Source: DATJSJ01 sp035504175
Lineage (GTDB): Bacteria; Pseudomonadota; Alphaproteobacteria; Acetobacterales; Acetobacteraceae
NCBI GenBank assembly: GCA_035504175.1
Contig: DATJSJ010000094.1
Coordinates: forward strand, 1-21,764
DNA length: 21,764 nt
Direction: 5' to 3'
The notes under the pieces were generated by a model. It had not been told where the DNA came from and did no database searches. It saw nothing but the letters and a program-made list of their open reading frames with translations. The position numbers were made by a program, and so were the translations under genes. Positions 7,815 through 15,582 of the stretch are shown here, in pieces. Each line of letters starts with the position of its first letter. The first letter of the stretch is position 1.

Positions 7815-8537
7815 TCAGCCGACGCGCAGCAGGCCCAGCCCCTCGTGGCGCAGCCACGCGCTCGCCGCCTCCCGATGCGGCGTCAACCCGTCCACCAGCG
7901 CCCAGAAATCCTGCCCGTGATCCATGTGACGCAAATGCGCCACCTCGTGCGCCACCGCGTAGTCCTGCACCGGCGGCGGCGCCATCACCAGGCGCCAGGA
8001 GAACATCAGCGTTCCGTCCGCGGCACAGCTTCCCCAGCGTGTGCTCGGATCCTTGACGACGACACAACGGATCGGCGCCGCAATGGCGCGGGCCTTGCTC
8101 AGCGCCGCGGCCGCCAGCCGCCGGCGTGCCTCGTTGCGCAGGAACTCGCCGACCCGGCGGGACAGCAAGGCTGCCTCGCCGCCGACCAGAAGCTCGCCAC
8201 GCTCCAGCCAGGCGGGCCCGCGGCCGCGCCGCCAGGCGGCGACGTGACGAATGCGCACGGGCCTGCCACCCAGCGGCAGCACCGCGCCGTCCGCGAAGCG
8301 GACCCGTCCCGGCAGTGCCGCGAGCCGGTCGGCGACCCAGCCGGCCTGATCCATCAGCAGCGCCATGCCGGCGGGGCGCCCGGCCCGTGCCGGCAGGGTG
8401 ATCACCACGGCGCCGTCGCGGGCATCGATCCGCAGGCTGACGCGGCGGGCCCGCAGGCTTTGGCGCCAGGCGACCGGCACCGGGCCACGCGGAAGGGTCA
8501 GGATCTCCGGAAATGTCTGCATCTGCCGGGCAAGCAT
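7815..8537 (-). CDS. YgjP-type zinc metallopeptidase (DUF45/WLM-like)
   Basis: A 240-residue protein whose C-terminal half carries the zinc metallopeptidase signature HEVAHLRHMDHGQDFW: His197, Glu198 and His201 form HExxH and His207 is the likely third ligand. Upstream lies STRWGSCAADGTLMFSWRL (165-183), the conserved block of the YgjP/DUF45 family, next to the usual N-terminal beta-rich region. The family (cytosolic, M48-related) has unknown physiological substrates. Three starts are possible: GTG 8609, ATG 8537 and ATG 8522. None has a strong ribosome site; 8537 is chosen because it follows the stop of the upstream aldolase by 20 bases whereas 8609 would overlap it by 52. It is the last gene of a probable ycgN-aldolase-ygjP unit and is followed at once by the AT-rich palindrome. 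Confidence 0.85.
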   Translation of the reverse strand: MLARQMQTFPEILTLPRGPVPVAWRQSLRARRVSLRIDARDGAVVITLPARAGRPAGMALLMDQAGWVADRLAALPGRVRFADGAVLPLGGRPVRIRHVAAWRRGRGPAWLERGELLVGGEAALLSRRVGEFLRNEARRRLAAAALSKARAIAAPIRCVVVKDPSTRWGSCAADGTLMFSWRLVMAPPPVQDYAVAHEVAHLRHMDHGQDFWALVDGLTPHREAASAWLRHEGLGLLRVG

Positions 8538-8557
8538 GGCGCCGCGGCGCGCCGGCT

Positions 8558-9499
8558 TCAACCCGGGCCGGCTGCCTCGCCGGAGAGCGGCGGCAAGGCC
8601 ACGCCGCACGCATCGAAGGCAGCAAAAAGCCGCGCCGCAGCCTCCGGCGCCAGCGGAAGGTGCGGCGGCCGCACCGATGCCCAGCCGGCGAGACCGCTGT
8701 GCCGCGCGAGCAGCGCCTTCAGCCCCGGGATCAGCGGGCCGGCGGTGATCGCCCGCCGAACCGATGCGAGCGTCGCCTGGGCCGCGTCCGCCGCCGGCGC
8801 GACCGGATCGGCGCAGATCCGCGCGGCAAGGAAGGCCGCGACATTGCTCACCGCGGTGATGCAGCCGGCGCCGCCGGCCTTCAGCAGGCGCTGCAGCGCG
8901 CCGTCATCGCCGCAATAGACCTCGAAACCGTCGGCGGCGAAGTGCTCGACATAGGCGAGCGTGTTGGCGAGATCGGCGCTGCTGTCCTTGATGCCGGCAA
9001 TCACCCCGGGATAGGCGGCCAGCAGCCGGGCGATCAGGTCGAGGCCGAACGGCACCGCCGATTGCTGCGGGAAATGATAGAGGTAGACCGAGGGCGTGCC
9101 GCCGGTGCGCTGGATCACCTCGCTGAAATACGCGAACAGCCCCTCATCGCTCGGGTTCTTGTAGAAGAACGGCGGCAGCAGCAGCACGCCCGGACAGCCG
9201 AGCGCGCCGGCGCGCCGCGTCAGCATCACCGTATCGGGGATCGCCGGGGTGCCACAGCCGGGCAGCATCCGCGCGGTCGGGATGCCGCGCGCGACCAGCC
9301 CCTCGATCACCGCCAGCCGCTCCTCGAGCCCGAGCGAGTTGGCCTCGCCGGTGGTGCCGAGCACCGCGAGCCCGGTGCAGCCGTTCGCCAGCAGCCAGCG
9401 GCAATGCGCCGCCATGCGGTCGAGATCGACCGTGAGATCGGGCCGCATCGGCGTCAGGGCGGCGGCGTTGACGCCGCCGAAGCGGGCGGCGCGCATCAT
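8558..9499 (-). CDS. DapA/NanA-superfamily class I aldolase, probably not a true dihydrodipicolinate synthase
   Basis: A 313-residue (beta/alpha)8 barrel of the lysine-dependent aldolase superfamily. It shows GTTGEANSL (the Thr pair that handles pyruvate), PGCGTPAIPDTV, YLYHFPQ with the catalytic Tyr, and the Schiff-base Lys171 in GIKDSS. In E. coli DapA the Tyr is followed by PSRTG, whose Arg138 holds the semialdehyde carboxylate; here that segment is PQQSA, with Gln in place of Arg. The pyruvate-handling core is therefore intact while the second-substrate site differs, favouring another pyruvate aldolase or lyase. ATG 9499 overlaps the TGA of the ycgN-type gene as ATGA, a sign of translational coupling; ATG 9496 is an alternative. 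Substrate unknown. Confidence 0.85.
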   Translation of the reverse strand: MMRAARFGGVNAAALTPMRPDLTVDLDRMAAHCRWLLANGCTGLAVLGTTGEANSLGLEERLAVIEGLVARGIPTARMLPGCGTPAIPDTVMLTRRAGALGCPGVLLLPPFFYKNPSDEGLFAYFSEVIQRTGGTPSVYLYHFPQQSAVPFGLDLIARLLAAYPGVIAGIKDSSADLANTLAYVEHFAADGFEVYCGDDGALQRLLKAGGAGCITAVSNVAAFLAARICADPVAPAADAAQATLASVRRAITAGPLIPGLKALLARHSGLAGWASVRPPHLPLAPEAAARLFAAFDACGVALPPLSGEAAGPG

Positions 9500-9993
9500 T
9501 CCGCCGCCCGGTCGGGGATGCGACGGCGCGGCGGGCGCGGCATCTGCCCGGGCCACTCGACGATGTGATGCTCGAACGGGCCGGCGCGGCGCTCGCTGAC
9601 GGCGCGGCCGCGCACCGAGACGCCGGCCGTGTGCACCGTCTCCGGATCGCCGGAAACGAGCGGGTGCCACCAGGCCAGGTCCCGCCCCTCGGCGATGCGG
9701 CGATAGGCGCAGGACGGCGGCAGCCAGTCGATCTTCGCCACCGATCGCGCCGACAAGGCGACGCAATCCGGCACGCGCTCGCGCCGGCGGGCGTAGTCGC
9801 CGCAGCGGCAGGTGTGCAGGTCGAGCAGGCGGCAGGCGATGTTGGTGAAGGAGAGCGCGCCGGTGTCCTCGTCGCGCAGCTTGTGCAGGCAGCAGCGGCC
9901 GCAGCCGTCGCAGAGGCTTTCCCACTCGTCCCGGCTCATCTGCGCGAGCGTCTTGGTCTTCCAGAACGGCGGCTCGGACGGCGGTGGTGGCAT
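9496..9993 (-). CDS. YcgN/UPF0260-family cysteine cluster protein
   Basis: A 165-residue cytosolic protein with the family signature near the N-terminus: EWESLCDGCGRCCLHK, cysteines 28, 31, 34 and 35 (CxxCxxCC), then C54, C62 and C64 in NIACRLLDLHTCRCGDY and the conserved WLPPSCAYR and WHPLVSGD segments. The group belongs to the putative zinc- or iron-chelating CxxCxxCC proteins; no enzymatic role is established. Length is close to that of E. coli YcgN. ATG 9993 is the natural start (MPPPPSEPPFWKTKTLAQM...); the family typically begins with an FW-K-K-L-M pattern, seen here. It heads a likely three-gene operon, overlapping the aldolase by ATGA. Confidence 0.9.
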   Translation of the reverse strand: MPPPPSEPPFWKTKTLAQMSRDEWESLCDGCGRCCLHKLRDEDTGALSFTNIACRLLDLHTCRCGDYARRRERVPDCVALSARSVAKIDWLPPSCAYRRIAEGRDLAWWHPLVSGDPETVHTAGVSVRGRAVSERRAGPFEHHIVEWPGQMPRPPRRRIPDRAAE

Positions 9994-10173
9994 GACCAGC
10001 GCAGATTACCCGGCTGGAGGGAACGCGTCATCCCGCCGCAGCGAAACCGGCACCCGTCGGAATTGCGCCAGCAGGGCGTGATGGTGCCGCGCGCCTGGCG
10101 GCGGCCATCCACACACTGGTCAGGACCGCAGACGAAACGCCCGCATCTTCGCCTCCGGGCGCGCGACGGGCGG

Positions 10174-11004
10174 CTATTTCGGCGGCGGCAGCGATTCCTG
10201 CTGCACCGGGGCGAGCGACAGCGGCCGGGAGGTGGGCGCGGCCGCGGCCGCGGCGGCCGGCGGATAGGTCGGCGCCGCAGCGGGATAGGCGGGCGCGCTG
10301 GCCGCGGCGGCGGTCACCTCGGGGTAGGGTGATCCCGCCCGGGTCAGCACGGCGCGCAGCGGGTCGGCGCCGGGATTGTTGGCCTGCATCTCGATCACGA
10401 TCTGCTCCGCCCCGAGCGGCCGGCCGTAATACGCCGCGTTCCAGTTCGAGCGCGAGCCGAGCATCGAGCCGGAGAGCGACACGCCGGCGAACAGGCCGCG
10501 ATTGCGGGCGAAGGCGACGATGTCCGCCCCGACCGCCGCGGTGGTGGCGCCTTCGACGCCGGCGCCGAAGGTGACGAAGGTGATGTCGGCGCCGGCGCCG
10601 ATCTTGAAGTGGTCATCGATGATCGCGTTCAGGCCGCGCTGCGTCAGGATCATCATCATGATCTCGGCGTCCTGGATGCCGGCCTGAAATCCGATGCTGC
10701 CGGCCCCCATGCCATAGAAGGCCGGATCGGACCAGGAACCGGCGCCGCCCCGGGCGAGCAGCACGCAGGACCCGCCCTGGCCACCGATGATGAAGCCGGC
10801 GCGGAACACGCGCGGGCAGATCAGCACGGCGCGTGCCCGCCGCAGCAGGTCCTGCGCGTCGCTGGTCGGCTGATGGCCGAGAATGTCCTGCGCCGCGAGC
10901 GTCGCGCGATCGACCAGCTCCTGCTGTTCGGCCTGGGCCCGCGCCAGGCCCGGCAGCGCGGCCAGGGCCATCGCGGCGAGGCCGGCGACCAGGATGCGTT
11001 TCAT
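10174..11004 (-). CDS. Exported SYLF-domain (Ysc84-like) lipid-binding protein
   Basis: A 276-residue protein with a signal peptide (MKR, then VAGLAAMALAALPGLARA, cleavage near residue 23). The remainder is a SYLF/DUF500 domain: LLRRARAVLICPRVFRAGFIIGGQGG, WSDPAFYGMGAGSIGFQAG, EIMMMILTQRGLNAII, GADITFVTFGAGVEGATT and RNRGLFAGVSLSGSML. Eukaryotic SYLF proteins bind phosphoinositides; bacterial ones are exported and poorly understood. A low-complexity Ala/Pro tail of about 45 residues closes the protein. The start at 11004 is chosen over 11091 because it opens the signal peptide and is preceded by GGGGGA. It is separated from the ycgN-type gene by 180 bp in which I see only a weak hairpin, and from the upstream TIM-barrel gene by a strong hairpin, so it is probably its own unit. 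Confidence 0.9.
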   Translation of the reverse strand: MKRILVAGLAAMALAALPGLARAQAEQQELVDRATLAAQDILGHQPTSDAQDLLRRARAVLICPRVFRAGFIIGGQGGSCVLLARGGAGSWSDPAFYGMGAGSIGFQAGIQDAEIMMMILTQRGLNAIIDDHFKIGAGADITFVTFGAGVEGATTAAVGADIVAFARNRGLFAGVSLSGSMLGSRSNWNAAYYGRPLGAEQIVIEMQANNPGADPLRAVLTRAGSPYPEVTAAAASAPAYPAAAPTYPPAAAAAAAPTSRPLSLAPVQQESLPPPK

Positions 11005-11058
11005 GGTGTATCCCCCAAACTGCCCGCGACCCGGCGCCGACGGCCGCAGTTTAGCAAC

Positions 11059-11107
11059 GCGATAATGCCGCAAGCTCATCCGGTTTCGCAAGTCTTGCGG
11101 CTATCGC
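11059..11107 (-). terminator. Hairpin downstream of the TIM-barrel gene
   Basis: Fourteen paired bases in two blocks (11059-11064 with 11102-11107; 11067-11074 with 11094-11101), a two-base bulge, and a 19-base loop. It begins about 15 bases past the stop of the isomerase-like gene. There is no T run on the minus strand after it. The same bases lie before the SYLF gene, so a regulatory leader role is also possible. Confidence 0.5.
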
Positions 11108-11122
11108 GCCAGAACGGCGCGC

Positions 11123-12061
11123 TCAGCGGCGCCGCGCGCCGCCCTGCTCCGGCTTCCGGGCGGAGGCGGTCGCCCGGGCCCCGCCCTTGGCACCGGCGCG
11201 GCGGGGCGACACGAGCGGCGACTTCGCCTGCCCCGCGACGGCGTCCCAGCGGGCGCGCACCAGCTCCCGCATCCGCAGCGCGTCTTCCCAGCGATCGGCG
11301 AGTTCGTTGCCGTCCGCGCCGGTGATCGCATAGGGCGGCGGGCCGAGCTCGCAGACGAACACCATGCGGTCGTCGGCGCCGGCGCGACGCCGCCAGCCGC
11401 GGAACGCATACTCCCACCAGCCGAGGAACAGCTCGACCCAGCCCCGGTGCTGCGCAAAGCCGATTTCGATCTGTGCCTGCTCGGAACTCGCGATCCTTCC
11501 GTGCAACACCCAGCACTGATCGAGGATGCGGCGCATCATCGCCTGGTTCTCCTCCGACACCGGCCAGACGAATTCGCGCCCGACGACGAAGTGCGAGATG
11601 TCGCCGACCAGGCGCAGATCGGGAAAGCAGTCCAGCAGATCGAGCGTGAAATGCAGGTCCGTGGTCATGCGGTCGCGATGCGTCTCGACATAGACCGGGA
11701 AATCGACCTGCTCGGCCAGGCGTCGCCAGCCCTCCAGCAGCGGGATGCACTCCTGCAGCCGGCGCGGCCGGATGTCGGGCTGGATGTCGAGATGCTGCAC
11801 GCGACATTCCGTCGCGTTCTCCAGCACCGGCTTGAGGTCGTCGACCGTGCGCGGGAAGCACTGGCCCTCGGCGGCGAGACGGTGTGCCGCGAGCAGCCGG
11901 TGCACGGTGCGCACGGTGGCCCGGTCGGTCCAGTGCGTGCTGATGCCCGCGTAGCCGGCCTCGGCGATGCGACGGATCTGCTCCTCGAGCGGCAATTCGA
12001 CGCCGTCCGGGTGACGGCGCTGCATGGCCCAGAGCGATTGGAAGAACAGCAGGTCCTGCAT
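11123..12061 (-). CDS. Sugar phosphate isomerase/epimerase-like TIM-barrel protein
   Basis: A 312-residue protein of the xylose isomerase-like (AP endonuclease family 2) barrel. It starts MQDLLFFQSLWAM and carries ordered acidic and His positions that fit the divalent-metal site of the fold: Glu126 in VYVETHRDR, Asp154 in GDISHF, His187 in VLHGRI and Glu238 in CELGPPPYAI. The fold hosts many isomerases, epimerases and dehydratases, so the substrate is open. ATG 12061 is chosen because the alternative at 12226 adds 55 residues without resemblance. An unusual feature is the final ~40 residues, dense in Arg, Lys, Gly and Ala, extending beyond the barrel. The gene is followed by a hairpin and preceded by a 280 bp divergent spacer. 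Confidence 0.8.
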   Translation of the reverse strand: MQDLLFFQSLWAMQRRHPDGVELPLEEQIRRIAEAGYAGISTHWTDRATVRTVHRLLAAHRLAAEGQCFPRTVDDLKPVLENATECRVQHLDIQPDIRPRRLQECIPLLEGWRRLAEQVDFPVYVETHRDRMTTDLHFTLDLLDCFPDLRLVGDISHFVVGREFVWPVSEENQAMMRRILDQCWVLHGRIASSEQAQIEIGFAQHRGWVELFLGWWEYAFRGWRRRAGADDRMVFVCELGPPPYAITGADGNELADRWEDALRMRELVRARWDAVAGQAKSPLVSPRRAGAKGGARATASARKPEQGGARRR

Positions 12062-12343
12062 CGCGGCTGACCTCGAATTTGCAATACCGGGCGTCACATC
12101 CGGCAATCGCGGCCGGGTCCGGGCGACGCGTCCGCGATCATCGCACCGCTCCGGCCCGCTCCCAATCCCGGGCGGCTGCGCCGCGTCGGTCACCATCCCG
12201 TGCGATCCCGTGCCGGCGATTGACACGCGGCCAGGCGGAGTGAAACCGTCTCCCCGACGCGCATGCGGCCCGCCGGGTCACCTGCGCCTGCCGGTCGGTC
12301 GCGGCACGCCAGCGCCGCCGGGCGACCGCCTCCCTTTTCCTAG

Positions 12344-12372
12344 TTGACGGATAGGAATTAGCCGCCTAGGCT
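12344..12372 (+). promoter_or_regulatory. Sigma-70-type promoter before the small-protein pair
   Basis: TTGACG (12344-12349), a 17-base spacer and TAGGCT (12367-12372) lie in a locally AT-richer patch in otherwise GC-rich DNA, about 42 bases before the TTG start at 12414. The spacing is ideal and the -35 box differs from consensus by one base. The -10 box is a weaker match. Confidence 0.5.
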
Positions 12373-12413
12373 TCCTCCTGCGCCTGACATGACCACGACA
12401 GGGAGGATGTCCT

Positions 12414-12644
12414 TTGACAACGGGTCACGCTCACCGCATCACGATCTCGCCCGCCGGGGATGGCGTCATTCTGGCGATGTGGCCGAACGAAGCCGTCGCG
12501 GATCACTGGCCGCTGGCCTTCCGGCACCTCTCCCGCGTCGAGGCGGAGATGCTGCTGCAGCGGCTCGGCCGTTCGCTGCGACCGGCGCGCGATCGCGCCG
12601 GACATGATCCGGATCTCGTGGCTCTCGCGCGCCACGCGCACTGA
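12414..12644 (+). CDS. Small unrecognised protein with a TTG start
   Basis: A 76-residue product starting TTG at 12414, seven bases after GGGAGGA. It reads MTTGHAHRITISPAGDGVI, then MWPNEAVADHWPLAFRHLSRVEAEMLLQRLGRSLRP, and ends in a His-rich segment. Third codon positions are strongly G/C, which supports this frame over the overlapping frame from ATG 12407, whose product is mostly Arg/Ala/Pro. No domain is recognised; it is a soluble, probably alpha-beta protein. A plausible promoter lies just upstream and a second small gene follows after 8 bases, so the two are probably co-transcribed. Confidence 0.6.
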   Translation: MTTGHAHRITISPAGDGVILAMWPNEAVADHWPLAFRHLSRVEAEMLLQRLGRSLRPARDRAGHDPDLVALARHAH

Positions 12645-12652
12645 CCCCGCGC

Positions 12653-12994
12653 ATGCATCTCGAATCGACGGCGACCACGAGATCGGCGCCACGTCGTGGC
12701 GGGCTCGTGGGATGGCTGCGGCCCCGTGCCGCTTGCGTCGGCGCCGCCGCCGCGCTGCCCGATGCCGGGCAGGGTCATGCGATCAACCTGCAGGGCCAGG
12801 TGGTCGGGCTCGCCATGCCGCACAGCCTCGGCTTCCGCTTCGTCTCCCTCGATGCCAGCGTCCGGGAGATGCACGGCAGTATCTGGCCCACCTTGCGGCA
12901 TCTGAGCCAGGCCGCCGCGGATTGCCGTTTCGCATCGCTGCGGGCCGGCGGCTCCGGCCGGATCGCGCGCGGACCGACCGCCCGGCGACGCTAG
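12653..12994 (+). CDS. Small unrecognised protein
   Basis: A 113-residue product. The central part, INLQGQVVGLAMPHSLGF followed by RFVSLDASVREMHGSIWPTL, reads like a folded alpha-beta unit and has strongly G/C-biased third positions, while both ends are Arg/Ala-rich and less convincing. The N-terminal 40 residues may be over-extended: no ribosome site is visible before ATG 12653, and GTG 12707 is an in-frame alternative. It follows the TTG-start gene by 8 bases. No family is recognised and no function is proposed. Confidence 0.5.
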   Translation: MHLESTATTRSAPRRGGLVGWLRPRAACVGAAAALPDAGQGHAINLQGQVVGLAMPHSLGFRFVSLDASVREMHGSIWPTLRHLSQAAADCRFASLRAGGSGRIARGPTARRR

Positions 12995-13722
12995 ACCGCG
13001 ATCGCCGGAGGTCGAACGACCGACGGCGTGACGCGGGCGACCGTGGCGAGCTGAAGCCGATCGTCCCGATCGGGGACGGTCCGCAGGATATCGATCCGAG
13101 CTTCGCGGCGCAGGCGCGATGCCGGCTCGCGCGCGAAGCGGACGTCCGCGACGACGCGGTGGCGCCCGACGACGACCGGCTCGGCCGCGGCGCGCGACCC
13201 GATACCGATATCCGGCGAGGCGGCTGAAGTAAGGCCGACTCCTCCGGGCATGTCAGCGCGATTGGTCATGCCAATGCGGGCGCTCTGCTGCCGCCGAAAC
13301 CGGTTCGCCAGTCGGAGGCCTCAGCCAGGAGCGAGCGACCAGCAACCGCACCTGACTTGCGCGCGCCGCCGGCTGGAAGAGCGAGAGATCGCGCGCAGCC
13401 GGACCTCTCCCATCACCGACCCGGCCGTGCGGTCTATCCCAACCTTAGCGCGAACAATGGCGCTCAATATGAACTTGTGACTTGCACTCGGCGGGATGTT
13501 CTCGTAACGTGCTGCAACTCACGCCGTTGCGAGCATTCACCGGGCAGAGGCTGCGAGCGGATTGATCCAGACGCCACGCTCTGCCGTGCCCGGCCTTCGG
13601 CGGCCCCCACCCTGCCGGCAGGTCGCCGGACTGCCCGACGCGCCGTTCCGGCCGGCGCTCCGGGGCACTCATCCCGGCGACCGCTTCCTGGTTGCGTCAT
13701 CGGCCGGCCGCGGACGTCCGTC
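12995..13722. other. 728 bp without a convincing gene; leader of the GGDEF-EAL gene
   Basis: Open frames on both strands here have weaker third-position G/C bias than neighbours, no ribosome sites and no family resemblance. From about 13440 to 13530 the DNA is relatively AT-rich and contains the promoter candidate listed separately. The region may hold a degraded gene; the minus frame 12991-13269 is the least poor candidate. Confidence 0.4.
13482..13510 (+). promoter_or_regulatory. Candidate promoter of the GGDEF-EAL gene
   Basis: TTGCAC (13482-13487), 17 bases, then TAACGT (13505-13510), in a locally AT-richer patch. It lies about 210 bases before the ATG at 13723, implying a long leader. 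Match to consensus is moderate. Confidence 0.35.
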
Positions 13723-15564
13723 ATGAGCAAGCTGCACCTGGTCCCGCCGCACCGGCCCCCATCGGGCGTCAAGGCCGATGAGGCCGGCGAGGGACGCGGA
13801 GATGCCGCCGCCGGCGGCCCAAGCCCGCTCGAGCGGCGGCTGGCGGCGGTCGAGGCGGAGAACCAGGTGCTGCGGACCGTGCTGGAGAATGTCTCGCAGG
13901 GGGTCTGCTTCTTCGACGGCGCGGGCCAGCTCACCGCCAGCAACCGCCCCTATGCCGAGCTCTACGGATTGCGCGCGGACCAGATCCGTCCCGGCATGAC
14001 GCTGCCCGAGATCCTCGGCCTGCGGGCGGAGATCGGCACCATGCCGCCGATGAGCATCGATGAGTACATGGCCTGGAGCCGCGGGCGCGAGAGCGAGACG
14101 CCCGGCACCGCGCGGACGCTCAGGCTGCGCAACGGCCATACCATGTTCATCCGCAACCATGCGCTGGCCGGCGGCGGCTACGTCTCCACGCACGAGGACA
14201 TCACCGAGCGCTGCGAGGCGGAGGCGCAGATCGCCTTCATGGCGCATCACGACCCGCTGACCGGCCTGCCGAACCGTGCGCGCTTCAATCAGCAGGTGCT
14301 GCAGCGCCTGGCGCGGGCGGCGCATGGCGAGGCGACGGCGATCCTTTTCCTCGACCTCGACAACTTCAAGACGGTCAACGACACGCTGGGGCATCCGGTG
14401 GGCGATGCGCTGCTCTGCGCCGTCGCCGACCGGCTGCGCCGGGTCACGCGCAGCGTCGATTCGGTCGCCCGGCTCGGCGGCGACGAGTTCGCCATCCTGC
14501 AGAGCGAGGTCGATTCGCGCCTCGACTGCGCCGCGACCGCGCGTCGCATCATCCGCGAACTCGGCCGCCCGTTCGACATCATGGGGCATCACGTGGTGAT
14601 CGGCGCCAGCGTCGGGCTCGCCCTGGCGCCGGCCGACGGGTACGCGCCGGACGATCTGCTGAAGCGCGCCGACATGGCGCTGTACAGCGCCAAGGCCGAT
14701 GGCCGCGGCTGCTTCCGCTTCTTCGAGCGCGAGCTGGAAACGCAGATCCAGGCGCGGCACCGCACCGAGCTCGACCTGCGCGAGGCGCTGGCGGCCGGGC
14801 AGCTCGACATCCACTACCAGCCGATCATCAACGTCGAGTCCGGCCGCATCATCGCCTTCGAGGCGCTGGTGCGGTGGCACCACCCGAACCGCGGACTGGT
14901 GCTGCCGAACGAGTTCATCCCGCTCTCCGAGGATATCGGGCTGATCCAACCGATCGGCGACTGGGTGCTGCACCGCGCCTGCCGCGACGCGATCGGCTGG
15001 CCGCCGGAGATCAAGGTCTCGGTCAATGTCTCGCCGGTGCAGTTCCGCACCCATTCCGTGGTGCCGAGCGTGGTGGCGGCGCTGCGCGAAAGCGGGCTCG
15101 CACCGGGGCGGCTGGTGCTGGAGATCACCGAATCGGTCATGATCGAGGACATCGTCACCGCGGTCGCGACGCTGCGCGAGCTGAAATCCTACGGCATCGG
15201 CATCTCGCTCGACGATTTTGGCACCGGCTACTCCTTCCTCAGCCACCTGCGGAGCTTTCCCTTCGACAAGATCAAGATCGACCGCTCCTTCATCGCCGAG
15301 CTGGGACAGAAGCCCGACTGCACCGCCATCGTCCGCTCGGTGACCGGGCTGTGCCGCAGCCTCAACCTCGAGGCGACCGCGGAGGGGGTGGAGACGGAAG
15401 CGCAAATGCAGCTTCTGCGCGACGAGAAATGCACCGACGTGCAGGGCTTCCTGTTCAGCCGGCCGAGGCCGGCTGCGGACATCCCGGCGATCCTGGCGCA
15501 GTTCGGCCAGGCGCCGGCAGGGCCCGGTCCGGCGCGGGCGGCACCACTGCCGCCTCCCGCCTGA
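13723..15564 (+). CDS. PAS-GGDEF-EAL protein (cyclic-di-GMP turnover)
   Basis: A 613-residue cytosolic protein. A short coiled region (LERRLAAVEAENQVLRTVLENV) opens a PAS_7-type sensor domain at about 50-170 (GVCFFDGAGQLTASNRPYAELY...THEDITERCEAE). The GGDEF domain follows with DPLTGLPNR, DLDNFKTVNDTLGH and an intact GGDEF at 252-256; RSVD at 243-246, five residues before it, is a standard inhibitory I-site. The EAL domain has EAL at 380-382, then NVSPVQF, LEITES, LDDFGTGYS, KIDRSF, AEGVETEAQ and QGFLFSRP. All catalytic signatures are present, so both synthesis (from GTP) and breakdown of cyclic-di-GMP are possible. ATG 13723 is chosen because the upstream extension to 13357 has no domain and poor codon bias. 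No membrane segment is seen. It converges on the receiver gene with only 18 bases between stops. Confidence 0.93.
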   Translation: MSKLHLVPPHRPPSGVKADEAGEGRGDAAAGGPSPLERRLAAVEAENQVLRTVLENVSQGVCFFDGAGQLTASNRPYAELYGLRADQIRPGMTLPEILGLRAEIGTMPPMSIDEYMAWSRGRESETPGTARTLRLRNGHTMFIRNHALAGGGYVSTHEDITERCEAEAQIAFMAHHDPLTGLPNRARFNQQVLQRLARAAHGEATAILFLDLDNFKTVNDTLGHPVGDALLCAVADRLRRVTRSVDSVARLGGDEFAILQSEVDSRLDCAATARRIIRELGRPFDIMGHHVVIGASVGLALAPADGYAPDDLLKRADMALYSAKADGRGCFRFFERELETQIQARHRTELDLREALAAGQLDIHYQPIINVESGRIIAFEALVRWHHPNRGLVLPNEFIPLSEDIGLIQPIGDWVLHRACRDAIGWPPEIKVSVNVSPVQFRTHSVVPSVVAALRESGLAPGRLVLEITESVMIEDIVTAVATLRELKSYGIGISLDDFGTGYSFLSHLRSFPFDKIKIDRSFIAELGQKPDCTAIVRSVTGLCRSLNLEATAEGVETEAQMQLLRDEKCTDVQGFLFSRPRPAADIPAILAQFGQAPAGPGPARAAPLPPPA

Positions 15565-15582
15565 GCGGCGGCGCCGGCGCGG

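Noticed and set aside
10138..10161. Weak hairpin after the SYLF gene
   Set aside because: Only six base pairs with a 12-base loop; common by chance at this GC content.
11060..11090. Possible promoter boxes for the SYLF gene (TTGCGA ... CATTAT on the minus strand)
   Set aside because: The boxes fall within the arms and loop of the strong hairpin 11059-11107 and match consensus only moderately, so I did not list them.
12991..13269. 92-residue minus-strand frame rich in Val/Arg/Ala
   Set aside because: No ribosome site, third-position G/C bias below that of accepted genes, no family resemblance; it may be a remnant but is not supported as a gene.
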